Origin: DASQTB01 sp035642095 | GTDB taxonomy: Bacteria; Actinomycetota; UBA4738; CALAEC01 | Length of the DNA: 23,971 nt | Direction of reading: 5' to 3' | Assembly: GCA_035642095.1 (NCBI GenBank) | Contig: DASQTB010000116.1 | Span: forward strand, 1 to 23,971 | Shown here: positions 13,281 through 20,080 of the stretch, piece by piece | How the letters are laid out: every line of letters begins with the position of its first letter | Position numbering within the stretch: position 1 is the stretch's first letter | Position numbers and translations under genes: made by a program | The notes under the pieces: model-generated | What the model saw: only the letters and a program-made list of their open reading frames with translations | Told to the model about the DNA's origin: nothing | Databases searched by the model: none

Positions 13281-14657
13281 ATGCCCGGGCGGATGGAAGG
13301 GGGAGCGTTCCGCATCGGGCTCGGGGAGGCCACCGGCGCGGTGGCCGACCTCGGCGTGCTGGTCCCCCTGGCCGCCTCCCTCATCCTGGTCAACGGCCTG
13401 GACCCCGGCGCCGTGCTGCTGTGCGCCGGGCTCTTGGTCGTGTGGTCCGGGCTGATGTTCCGGATCCCGTTCCCCGTCCAACCGTTGAAGGCGCTCGCGG
13501 CGGTGGCCGTGGCCTCGCGGCTGTCTCCCGACGTGATCCACGCGGCCGGTCTAGAGATCGCCGCCTTCCTCCTCATCCTCTCCATCGGTCGCCTGGCGGA
13601 CGTCGTGGCCCGGCTGTTCACCCAGCCGGTGGTCAGAGCCCTCCAGTTCGGCGTGGGCGTCCTCCTAGCCATGGCCGCGGTCGGCCTGGTCCTCGATCCT
13701 CCCGGGATCTTCCGGGGCACTCCCCCCTCGCCGTGGCCGGCCGTCCTGGCCGGGGCGGCGTTCGTGGCCGTGGCGTGGACGGCCCGGCGTGGCCGGTACG
13801 GCTGGGCCCTGCTGCTGCTCGGCGCCGGGGTCGCCTCGGCGCTGGCCGTGGCCGGGCCGGGGGTGGGCGGTCCGTCCTGGCGGCTGCCCGAGATCCGCGT
13901 CCCGGGGGCATCGGCCTTCGGAGCTGCGTTCTTCCTCCTGGTGGTACCCCAGCTCCCGCTGACGTTCGGCAACGCCGTGGTGGCGGTCACCGACCTGGCT
14001 CACCACTACTTCGGTTCGACCGCCGGCCGGGTCACCCCGACCGGGGTGTGCCTGTCGTGCGCGGCCGGGAACGCGATGTCGGGGCTCCTCGGGGGGATGC
14101 CGATGTGTCACGGTGCCGGCGGCCTGACGGCCCACGTTCGCCTCGGCGCCCGCCGGGCGGGGATGAACCTCCTGCTGGGGTCGGTGCTCGTCGGGCTCGG
14201 CCTGTTCTTCGGCTCCCAGGCGACGGCGATCCTGGGCCTCCTCCCAGTGTGGGCGTTGGCGGCGTTCCTGGCGTACGCCGGCGCGCGCCACGCCCTCCTG
14301 GTGGCCGACCTCCGGGGCGGCTCCCTGGTCCTGGCCGTCGGCGCGGGGGCGGCCGGCGCGGCCCTGGAGAACCTGGCCGTCACGGCCGGCGCGGCCCTCG
14401 TGGCCGTCCACGGAGCCAGGTGGTGGAGCCGTCGGGCCACCGTGGTCGGTTCGGTTCAGGCCCGGGGGGCCGGGCCGGTCGCACCGGCCTCGTACTCGTC
14501 GAGCTCGAACAGTCCCTCGAAGCCGACGACCACGTCTCCGGCCAGCCACAGGGGCCGGGAGAACTCCGAGTCGAGCGCCGTGAACTGCCATCGGGCGGCC
14601 TGGAACCGACCGACCGGCGTGTCGACGTCCGCGTCTCCGATGAGCTCGTACCGCTGA
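13281..14657 (+). CDS. MOT1-family molybdate transporter (sulfate-permease-like)
   Basis: This polytopic membrane protein of the MOT1 branch of the sulfate permease superfamily would import molybdate for the adjacent cofactor genes. Family signatures are GEATGAVADLGVLVPL in the first helix, PFPVQPLKALAAVAVA, PQLPLTFGNAVVAVTDLA and GLLGGMPMCHGAGGLTAHVRLGAR. About ten transmembrane stretches run to residue ~390 (AALVAVHGARWWSRR). The frame then continues for about 67 Ser/Pro/Thr-rich, non-hydrophobic residues that lie entirely antisense to the end of the neighbouring minus-strand gene. That tail is unlike the family and probably reflects a lost stop codon or a sequence error; the natural end would be near 14455. 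It follows moaA by 7 bases. Confidence 0.88.
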   Translation: MPGRMEGGAFRIGLGEATGAVADLGVLVPLAASLILVNGLDPGAVLLCAGLLVVWSGLMFRIPFPVQPLKALAAVAVASRLSPDVIHAAGLEIAAFLLILSIGRLADVVARLFTQPVVRALQFGVGVLLAMAAVGLVLDPPGIFRGTPPSPWPAVLAGAAFVAVAWTARRGRYGWALLLLGAGVASALAVAGPGVGGPSWRLPEIRVPGASAFGAAFFLLVVPQLPLTFGNAVVAVTDLAHHYFGSTAGRVTPTGVCLSCAAGNAMSGLLGGMPMCHGAGGLTAHVRLGARRAGMNLLLGSVLVGLGLFFGSQATAILGLLPVWALAAFLAYAGARHALLVADLRGGSLVLAVGAGAAGAALENLAVTAGAALVAVHGARWWSRRATVVGSVQARGAGPVAPASYSSSSNSPSKPTTTSPASHRGRENSESSAVNCHRAAWNRPTGVSTSASPMSSYR

Positions 14658-15061
14658 CGCACGGGGACCGGCCGGCAGGTGACCGGCTCCAGGTAGACGA
14701 CGTCGAGCTCCGCGGTCCGCCCGAGCCGGTGCGCCGTGACCGCGTTGAAGCTGGGCGACAGGTAGTCGAGGTCGACCTCGGGACCGAATCCGACGTCGAA
14801 CGGCTCGCCGTCGAGGATCCCTGTCAGCCGATCCCCGGCCGGCGAGGCGATGAGCTGATGCTCTCCCGTGTCGATCCGAACACGCACGGGACGCCAGGAC
14901 CGGTCCACCACCAGATCCACCAGCTCGCCGTGTGGCTCCGGGACCGTGGTGGTGATCGACGCCGCGTACCGCCAGCCGGATGGCCCCGGCGCGCACCGGA
15001 ACTCTTCCGTCCCGACGGCACGACCCTCCCCATCCATCACGATGTACCGCCCGACCGGCAT
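14456..15061 (-). CDS. Conserved-looking protein of unknown function
   Basis: This 201-aa soluble protein is rich in beta-strand patterns and acidic residues and has no signal peptide or transmembrane segment. It reads VGRYIVMDGEGRAVGTEEFRC, VDLVVDRSWRPVRVRIDTGE, LDGEPFDVGFGPEVDLDYLSPSFNAV and VDTPVGRFQAARWQF. The D-TPVG-F-A-RW pattern recalls DUF3108-like or lipocalin-like lipid-binding proteins, but it is not assigned. The ATG lies one base after the stop of the upstream MFS gene, without its own ribosome binding site, so the two are translationally coupled. A role tied to the exporter's substrate is an inference. Its last 202 bases overlap the MOT1 frame on the other strand; the protein-like pattern persists to VGFEGLFELDEYEAG, which favours this strand as the real one there. 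Confidence 0.8.
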   Translation of the reverse strand: MPVGRYIVMDGEGRAVGTEEFRCAPGPSGWRYAASITTTVPEPHGELVDLVVDRSWRPVRVRIDTGEHQLIASPAGDRLTGILDGEPFDVGFGPEVDLDYLSPSFNAVTAHRLGRTAELDVVYLEPVTCRPVPVRQRYELIGDADVDTPVGRFQAARWQFTALDSEFSRPLWLAGDVVVGFEGLFELDEYEAGATGPAPRA

Positions 15062-15062
15062 G

Positions 15063-16241
15063 CTAGGCGGGGGTCGGTTCTCGAACCCGGTAGCGGTGGA
15101 GCAGGAGGGCCAGCCCCCCCGCGGCCACAGCCGAGGCGGTGAGGAACAGACCCAGGTACCCGAACGCCTCCGACACGACGCCGAGCGTGGCCGGTCCGAT
15201 GCCGAAACCGAGGTCCACGAAGGCGGTGAACGTCCCGATGATGGCCCCCCGCTGCGACGGCGGTGTGCCCCGAAGGGCCAGCATCATCAGCGCCGGGAAG
15301 GCCAGGGCCGACCCGACGGCGAAGATCGACACGCCGACGAACAGCCCCACCGGCGATCGCCACACCGCCACCACGCCGAGTCCCGTCGAGGCCGCGCCCA
15401 GGGCCACCCGCGACGACAGGACCGGGCCGATGACGTCGGGGATCCGGGCGCCGAAGAGACGGATGGCCACCACGATGGCGGAGTAGGTCAGGAACACGAA
15501 CCGGGATCCGTCGAGCCCGATGTCCAGCGCGTACAGGGGGACGAACGCGAAGAACCCCGACATCCCCCATACGCTGGTGAGCAGGGCGGTCCCGGGACGG
15601 AGGGCGGCCGGGTGGATCAGACGAGCCGGCGGCGCTTCGTCGGCCTCCGGAGGACGGGTCTCCGGCACCGCCCAGGCCAGCAGGGCGGCCAAGCCGGCAC
15701 AGGCCGCTGCGACCAGCCAAGTGACGGTGAAGCCGCCCGCATCGATGAGTGCCTCGCCGATCAGCGGCCCCACGCCGATCCCGATGTACAGCGCCAGCGA
15801 GAAGAAGCTGACGGCCTCGCCTCGCCGAGCCTCGGGCGCCAAGTCGTTGATCGCCGAGGCCGCGCCGGTAAAGAAGAAGGCCTCCCCGAGCCCGGTCACC
15901 AGGCGAAACGAGACCATCAGGGGAACGGAGGTCGCGGCCACGTAGCCGGCTACGGACACGGCCACCGCGGCGCCGCCGAACATCATGAGCAGCCTCCGGC
16001 CCCGCCGGTCGCCCAGCCGTCCCGCCCACGGACGGAGCACCAGGGCCGTGACCGCGAAGGCGGCTACCGAGAACCCGACCGCGACGTCGTCCCCGCCGAG
16101 CGGTCCCTCCACGTACAGCGGGACCGAGGGGAGAAGGACGCCGTCGGCCGTGAAGTACGCCAGTGTGGCCGCCCCGATGAGAACGAATGCCGGCGTGATG
16201 AGCCTGGGACGAGCCGAGGGAACGCCCGGTTCCGGATGCAC
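15063..16241 (-). CDS. MFS transporter, drug-exporter-like
   Basis: This 392-aa integral membrane protein has about 12 hydrophobic helices in two halves. Helix 1 is ITPAFVLIGAATLAYFTADGVLLPSVPLYV. The MFS motif A between helices 2 and 3 is GRLGDRRGRRLLM, and a VTGLGEAFFFTGAASAINDLAP motif C-like stretch follows. A short charged loop (PETRPPEADEAPP) divides the halves. It looks like a DHA1-type proton-driven exporter; the substrate is unknown. The GTG start has no ribosome binding site but sits 9 bases after TACACT. The stop is one base from the start of the next gene, forming a two-gene unit with the 201-aa protein. Confidence 0.9.
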   Translation of the reverse strand: MHPEPGVPSARPRLITPAFVLIGAATLAYFTADGVLLPSVPLYVEGPLGGDDVAVGFSVAAFAVTALVLRPWAGRLGDRRGRRLLMMFGGAAVAVSVAGYVAATSVPLMVSFRLVTGLGEAFFFTGAASAINDLAPEARRGEAVSFFSLALYIGIGVGPLIGEALIDAGGFTVTWLVAAACAGLAALLAWAVPETRPPEADEAPPARLIHPAALRPGTALLTSVWGMSGFFAFVPLYALDIGLDGSRFVFLTYSAIVVAIRLFGARIPDVIGPVLSSRVALGAASTGLGVVAVWRSPVGLFVGVSIFAVGSALAFPALMMLALRGTPPSQRGAIIGTFTAFVDLGFGIGPATLGVVSEAFGYLGLFLTASAVAAGGLALLLHRYRVREPTPA

Positions 16242-16250
16242 GGTTCGCCG

Positions 16251-16256
16251 AGTGTA
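16251..16256 (-). promoter_or_regulatory. -10 element of the MFS unit
   Basis: TACACT on the minus strand ends 9 bases before the GTG at 16241, which has no ribosome binding site. The -35 is weak. Confidence 0.4.
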
Positions 16257-16281
16257 GCCGGTCGATCCGCGTGGTCCCCGG

Positions 16282-17289
16282 CTAGGCCAGGGGGAACGGC
16301 CACTGCCACCACCACGGTGTCGCGGACAGCTCGATCGATTCGATCCACTTGACCCACCAGAAGCCCCGCCGCCCCGGCGCCACGATGCGCGCGGGGAACC
16401 CGTGACCGGGATCGAGCGGGCGACCCCCGACCCGGGTCGCCACCAGGAGGGCTCCCAGGTCGTGAACGGGGAACCGCCGCGGGTACCCGGTTACCGAGCG
16501 GACGATCACGCTGCGGGCCGAGCCCGGCTCGGGGATGAGCCGGCCCAACCACGCCCCGGACCAGTCCTGGACGGCATACCAGCCGCCGGTGCAATCGATC
16601 GTGGCCCGGACCCGGTCGCCGAACGCGTCGAGCTGTCCCATCGTCCAGTTCCGCTCGACGGGCCCGGCCCGGACAACGAGTCGCCACGTCGCCGGGTCGA
16701 GCGCGGGGACGGGATCGTTCAGCCATTGGGTCACCGGCATCGACCCGGGGGCGAACGAACCCTGTTCGTGGGATCCCGTGAACCGCCGATCCGAGCCTCG
16801 GAGCGACGCCGCGTGGACCAGGCCCTCCGTGGCCGCGTAGGCGAGGCCGGCTCCGCCGAGGAGCGCCCCGGCCCGGAGGACCGTCCGGCGGGAGAGGTCG
16901 GTCCGACGGGGCCGAACCCGCCGGGCCAGGACGTGCCACAGGGCCAGGGGGACCGAGAGCAGGGCCGCTCCGACGTGGAGCTGCATCGCGCTGACGGGGC
17001 CGAGATCGACCGCCAGCCCGGTGGCGTGAAGGACCCCGGACAGGACCGCGGCGCCGACGAGCACGGTCAGGGCCACGGAGGCCCACGCACCGGGGCGCCG
17101 CCGGCGCAGCCCGCGCCGGGCGATGACCGACTTCCACGGCGCCAGGAGGACGATAGCCAGCCCGAGCGCGCCATGGGCCACCACGACCGGGCCGGCCCAT
17201 CCCCGACCGAGCCCGTACGCCAGACCGCCCGTCACAAACGCCGCGCCCAGGAGCACGAGCAGCGCCACGTTGGTTCGCCGCCCGGCCAC
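16282..17289 (-). CDS. Membrane-anchored, Tat-type molybdopterin oxidoreductase (sulfite oxidase fold)
   Basis: This 335-aa protein starts with four transmembrane helices, including NVALLVLLGAAFVTGGLAYG and MQLHVGAALLSVPLALWHVLA. They hold several His residues (AHGALG, LHATG, LHVG, LWHV) that could bind b-type heme. A twin-arginine-like segment follows (LSRRTVLRAGALLGGAGLAYA), so the catalytic half is probably outside the membrane. That half is an oxidoreductase molybdopterin-binding domain: VTQWLNDPVPALDPATWRL, then ATIDCTGGWYAVQDWSGAWLG with the Mo-ligand Cys233 in the CTGGW signature, and GHGFPARIVAPGRRGFWWVKWIESI. The natural substrate is unknown; relatives include YedY (MsrP) and sulfite oxidase. 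GTG 17289 is chosen because TACGAT lies 6 bases upstream and residues before it look non-coding. It diverges from the second molybdoenzyme operon. Confidence 0.9.
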   Translation of the reverse strand: MAGRRTNVALLVLLGAAFVTGGLAYGLGRGWAGPVVVAHGALGLAIVLLAPWKSVIARRGLRRRRPGAWASVALTVLVGAAVLSGVLHATGLAVDLGPVSAMQLHVGAALLSVPLALWHVLARRVRPRRTDLSRRTVLRAGALLGGAGLAYAATEGLVHAASLRGSDRRFTGSHEQGSFAPGSMPVTQWLNDPVPALDPATWRLVVRAGPVERNWTMGQLDAFGDRVRATIDCTGGWYAVQDWSGAWLGRLIPEPGSARSVIVRSVTGYPRRFPVHDLGALLVATRVGGRPLDPGHGFPARIVAPGRRGFWWVKWIESIELSATPWWWQWPFPLA

Positions 17290-17295
17290 GGACGC

Positions 17296-17335
17296 ATCGT
17301 AGCGCGGGCCCTGGGGAAGCCGTGGGGCGTATCCT
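17296..17335. promoter_or_regulatory. Back-to-back promoters of the two molybdoenzyme units
   Basis: On the minus strand TACGAT (17301-17296) ends 6 bases before GTG 17289. On the plus strand TATCCT (17330-17335) ends 8 bases before ATG 17344. Only 54 bases separate the two start codons. The -35 regions expected 17 bases upstream of each -10 (about 17319-17324 and 17307-17312) fall in the same 28-base gap, so the promoters share DNA and are likely co-regulated or compete. Neither -35 matches TTGACA, suggesting an activator or another sigma factor. Confidence 0.5.
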
Positions 17336-17343
17336 CTTCTGGC

Positions 17344-17574
17344 ATGGGCGGCGAACCGACCGAGGCCAGCGCGGTGTGGGACATGATCCGGCGCTCCGAT
17401 GACCTGGTGAAGTACTCGCCGAACCGTGATCCGGCCACCGCCCGGGACCAGGCTCGCCAGCAGCTGGAGCGGGCCCAGGCGGCGGTCGGCGAGCTCGCCG
17501 ACCGGCAAGTGGCCGGAGCGCTCGAGGCCCAGATCCGCCGACGGCTGGAGGACCTCGACCGGATGGCGACATGA
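17344..17574 (+). CDS. Small helical protein, first gene of the soluble molybdoenzyme operon
   Basis: This 76-aa protein (MGGEPTEASAVWDMIRRSDDL... to ...RRRLEDLDRMAT) is predicted to be all-helical, with many Ala, Arg, Glu and Gln and a likely coiled-coil segment (ARDQARQQLERAQAAVGELADRQVAGALEAQIRRRL). No known domain or signal peptide is seen. The ATG has no ribosome binding site but a TATCCT box 8 bases upstream. Its stop overlaps the start of the sulfite-oxidase-fold gene as ATGA, so the two are tightly coupled. A chaperone or partner role for that enzyme is inference only. Confidence 0.72.
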   Translation: MGGEPTEASAVWDMIRRSDDLVKYSPNRDPATARDQARQQLERAQAAVGELADRQVAGALEAQIRRRLEDLDRMAT

Positions 17575-18155
17575 ACGCCGGTCCGAAGGCCAGGACCCCA
17601 CCGGGACAGCACCTCACCCGGGGATGGCCCATCCTGCACGCGGAGTCGATCCCGCCGTTCGATCCGTCCACCTGGCGATTCCGAGCCGACGGCGAGGTGG
17701 ACGTCCCGACGGACTGGGGTTGGGACGACTTCCGGGCGCTTCCTCCGGTGACGCTGACCTCCGACTTCCACTGCGTGACGGGATGGTCGAAGCTCGACAA
17801 CACCTGGGAGGGCATTCGGTTCGGGGAGATCGCCGATCGAGTCCGTCCCCGGCCCGGAGCCTCCCACGTCCTGGTCGAGGCGCCCTCCGGCTACACGGCG
17901 AACCTGCCGCTCCCGGCGCTGCTCGACGACGACGTGCTGTTCGCGTGGAGCCACAACGGCGAGCCGCTCCCCCCGGAGCACGGCGGTCCGCTCCGGCTGG
18001 TCGTTCCGAAGCGGTACGGGTGGAAGAGCGTGAAGTGGGCCATCCGGGCCCGCTTCCTGGCCGGGGATCTACGCGGGTACTGGGAGGAGCGGGGCTACCA
18101 CAACGAGGCCGATCCGTGGCTCGAGCAGCGGTACTCCTGGCAGGAGGGCCGGTGA
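17571..18155 (+). CDS. Cytoplasmic molybdopterin oxidoreductase (sulfite oxidase fold, YuiH-like)
   Basis: This 194-aa protein is little more than the molybdopterin-binding domain of the sulfite oxidase superfamily. It shows PPFDPSTWRFRADGEV, then the cofactor-ligand region SDFHCVTGWSKLDNTWEG with Mo-ligand Cys68, then HVLVEAPSGYTANLPL, the GGPLRLVVPKRYGWKSVKW region and a WEERGYHNEADPW C-terminus. There is no signal peptide, transmembrane helix, heme domain or dimerisation domain, so it is probably cytoplasmic and of the small YuiH-like type with unknown substrate. The start ATG overlaps the previous stop (ATGA) and its stop overlaps the next start (GTGA). It needs the cofactor made by the moa/moe genes 4-9 kb away. 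Confidence 0.93.
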   Translation: MNAGPKARTPPGQHLTRGWPILHAESIPPFDPSTWRFRADGEVDVPTDWGWDDFRALPPVTLTSDFHCVTGWSKLDNTWEGIRFGEIADRVRPRPGASHVLVEAPSGYTANLPLPALLDDDVLFAWSHNGEPLPPEHGGPLRLVVPKRYGWKSVKWAIRARFLAGDLRGYWEERGYHNEADPWLEQRYSWQEGR

Positions 18156-19042
18156 CCGAGATCGTGGTCGGGACCCGCGGCGGGTTGGAATCGGTCGAGG
18201 CTCGAACGGAAGAGATCCGCGAGCCCATCGTCGCCCTCGGCGCCGCCGGAGATGCCCGGTGGGCCTTGCTCGGCCGGGGTGACCTCCTCCGCGGGGACGA
18301 CGGCCAGTGGGAACGAGAGGCCTCGCTCCAGGGGTACGCGGGGCGGTGCCTGCTTCCGACCGACGAGGGCGTCCTGGTGGGTACGTCCGAGGCCCATCTG
18401 TTCCGGCTCCGCCGGAGCGCGCTCGAGCTGGAGGACGCCTTCGAGCAGGTTCCGGGAAGGGACCACTGGTACACGCCGTGGGGAGGCCCACCCGACACCC
18501 GGTCGATGTCGGTGGACCGGGCCGGCACCGTGTACGTCAACGTGCACGTGGGCGGGATCGTCCGGGCCCGGCACGGCGGGGGGTGGGAGCCGACCATCGA
18601 CATCGACGCCGACGTCCACCAGGTGCTCGGTCACCCGTCCCGGGAGAGCTTCGTCCTTGCCGCCTGCGCCGGGGGCCTGGCCACGAGCGACGACGGGGGC
18701 GACACATGGGATGTGACCGCCGACGGGCTTCACGGGTCCTACTGCAGGGCGGTCGCCGTAGCCGGCGACACCGTGCTGGTCAGCGCCTCGACCGGGCCGT
18801 TCACGTCCCAGGCCGCCGTCTATCGCCGTCCCCTGGATGCGGATGCTCCGTTCGACCGGTGCGGCGACGGCCTCCCCGAGTGGTTCCCGTCGAACATCGA
18901 CTCCCACTGCCTGGCCGCGCTGGGCTCCGTGGTGGCGTTCGGTACGGATGAGGGCGAGGTGTGGGTCTCGGACGACGAGGGCCGGACATGGGATCGTGCC
19001 GCCGCGGAGATCCCCGCGGTGACGTGCCTCCTCATGACGTGA
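18152..19042 (+). CDS. Asp-box (BNR) beta-propeller protein
   Basis: This 296-aa protein consists of propeller-like repeats with two clear Asp-box motifs, TSDDGGDTWD and VSDDEGRTWD, plus weaker copies (LGRGDLLRGDDGQWE, VHVGGIVRARHGGGWE). It has no signal peptide, so although Asp-boxes are common in sialidases and secreted proteins, it probably stays in the cytoplasm. Sialidase catalytic residues are not evident and the YCF48/sortilin-like scaffold use seems more likely. An AGGAGG site lies 4 bases before the GTG, which overlaps the preceding stop. Co-translation with the small molybdoenzyme suggests a partner or scaffold, which is inference. Confidence 0.85.
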   Translation: MTEIVVGTRGGLESVEARTEEIREPIVALGAAGDARWALLGRGDLLRGDDGQWEREASLQGYAGRCLLPTDEGVLVGTSEAHLFRLRRSALELEDAFEQVPGRDHWYTPWGGPPDTRSMSVDRAGTVYVNVHVGGIVRARHGGGWEPTIDIDADVHQVLGHPSRESFVLAACAGGLATSDDGGDTWDVTADGLHGSYCRAVAVAGDTVLVSASTGPFTSQAAVYRRPLDADAPFDRCGDGLPEWFPSNIDSHCLAALGSVVAFGTDEGEVWVSDDEGRTWDRAAAEIPAVTCLLMT

Positions 19043-19383
19043 CCCCGGCGGACGTCATCGCCACGGAGGCCCTGACCAAGCTCTACGGGCGACACCGCGG
19101 CATCGAGGATGTGACCTTCCAGGTCGAGCGGGTGTTCGGCTTCCTGGGACCGAACGGCGCCGGGAAGACGACGGCGATGCGGACGCTGCTCGACTTCCTC
19201 CGCCCGACCCGCGGCCGAGCCTCGCTGTTCGGGCTGGACAGCCGGGAGGCAAGCGTGGAGATCCGCCGCCGGGTGGGCTACCTCCCCGGTGAGCTGGCCC
19301 TCTACGGGCACATGACAGCCGAGGACCACCTTCTCTTCAGCGTGGCGGTAGTCGCGTTCGGCCGGCGGGACGTCCGGATCTAG
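19039..19383 (+). pseudogene. Truncated ABC transporter ATPase joined to a permease-like tail
   Basis: Starting at GTG 19039 (overlapping the previous stop as GTGA), 114 residues show the N-terminal third of an ABC-2-type exporter ATPase: ATEALTKLYGRHRGIEDVTF, the Walker A GPNGAGKTT, LFGLDSREASVEIRRRVGYLPGELALYG and the start of the helical region (MTAEDHLLF). It then stops matching: there is no LSGGQ signature, Walker B or His switch. The last 14 residues, SVAVVAFGRRDVRI, resemble the C-terminus of an ABC-2 permease (usually ...AFRRRDL), so one deletion may have fused the start of the ATPase gene to the end of its permease gene. The product cannot hydrolyse ATP normally. Its TAG stop shares the palindrome CTAG with the stop of the opposing gene. 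Confidence 0.8.
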
Positions 19384-19709
19384 CTTCGGGCCGATGCCCG
19401 GGCCAGGGTCCGCCGCCCCCACCGGGCCACGGCGAACGAACCCACCACCAGAGCCGCCCCGACGGCTGCGGACAGGAGGCCGATCCAGCCGTGGTTCGCC
19501 GAGAAATCGAGGGGACTCTCGACGATCTGCTCCTCGACGATCCTGATCCCGAACAGGACCACCCGGACCGGGGCCAGGAGAACCGTGCCCAGGAAGGAGA
19601 CCACGAAGGGACGGTGGACCACGATCGGGGTGAACCCCCAGAGCACCGCGTAGCCCGCCGCGCCCCATGCCGCGCCGATCGCGGCCGCGACCACATGGAA
19701 CCGGCTCAC
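19380..19709 (-). CDS. Small membrane protein, last gene of the oxidase operon
   Basis: This 109-aa protein has about three hydrophobic segments: VVAAAIGAAWGAAGYAVLWGFTPIVV, VVSFLGTVLLAPVRVVLFGIRIV and IGLLSAAVGAALVVGSFAVARWG. Between the second and third is a conserved-looking EEQIVESPLDFSANHGWIG. Its GTG start overlaps the cytochrome c stop (GTGA), so it is co-translated with the oxidase genes. It has no recognised family. It may be an assembly or accessory membrane factor. Confidence 0.72.
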   Translation of the reverse strand: MSRFHVVAAAIGAAWGAAGYAVLWGFTPIVVHRPFVVSFLGTVLLAPVRVVLFGIRIVEEQIVESPLDFSANHGWIGLLSAAVGAALVVGSFAVARWGRRTLARASARS

Positions 19710-20080
19710 AACAGGGTGAACAGGTAGGCAGCGACGTGCCGGGCCTGCTCCTCGGAGAGCCCCAGGTTCGGCATCGCCGTCCCTGGCTCGATCGCCTGCG
19801 GGTCGATGAGCCATCGCACCAGGTTCTCCGGACGATTGCGGAGCTTTCCTGCGATGAAGCGCCTCCGGCCCACGTCGGTGAGCGGCGGGCCGACGACGCC
19901 GTCGGCCGCCTCGATCCCGGGGATGATGTGGCACGAACCGCACCCGAACGAAGCGATCAGCTCCGCTCCCCGTTCGGGGTCGCCTCCCTGGACCGACACG
20001 GCCTGCCCGCCGCCGACGAACCCGCAGGACACTAGCATCGCCGACCCGACCACAAATGCCGTTCCGGCTCGACGGCTCAC
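19706..20080 (-). CDS. Cytochrome c lipoprotein of the oxidase operon
   Basis: This 124-aa protein has an N-terminal signal with a lipobox-like end (FVVGSAMLVSCGF, candidate lipid Cys). A single class I cytochrome c domain follows: DPERGAELIASFGCGSCHII with the heme-binding CGSCH, VGPPLTDVGRRRFIAGKL, and the axial Met in GTAMPNLGLSEEQARHVAAYLFTLL. It is probably anchored outside the membrane and could be an electron donor to the oxidase. It closely resembles the C-terminal domain of CtaC in the same operon, suggesting duplication. GTG 20080 is chosen because it overlaps the previous stop as GTGA. Confidence 0.92.
   Translation of the reverse strand: MSRRAGTAFVVGSAMLVSCGFVGGGQAVSVQGGDPERGAELIASFGCGSCHIIPGIEAADGVVGPPLTDVGRRRFIAGKLRNRPENLVRWLIDPQAIEPGTAMPNLGLSEEQARHVAAYLFTLL

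Noticed and set aside
12080..13990. 636-codon minus-strand frame across moaA and MOT1
   Set aside because: Antisense shadow; moaA has both Fe-S cluster motifs and the terminal GG on the plus strand.
13421..15142. 573-codon plus-strand frame over the MOT1 gene
   Set aside because: Pro/Arg/Gly-rich frame shadow; the other frame carries transmembrane helices and MOT1 motifs.
14868..16352. 494-codon plus-strand frame opposite the MFS gene
   Set aside because: Antisense shadow rich in His, Gln and Arg; the minus strand encodes a clear 12-helix transporter.
16402..17574. 390-codon plus-strand frame ending in the 76-aa gene
   Set aside because: Only the part from ATG 17344 is believable; upstream it is antisense to the membrane molybdoenzyme.
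17426..19042. 538-codon frame containing the BNR protein
   Set aside because: Only the part from GTG 18152 has Asp-boxes and coding character; the earlier part is out of frame with the molybdoenzyme gene.
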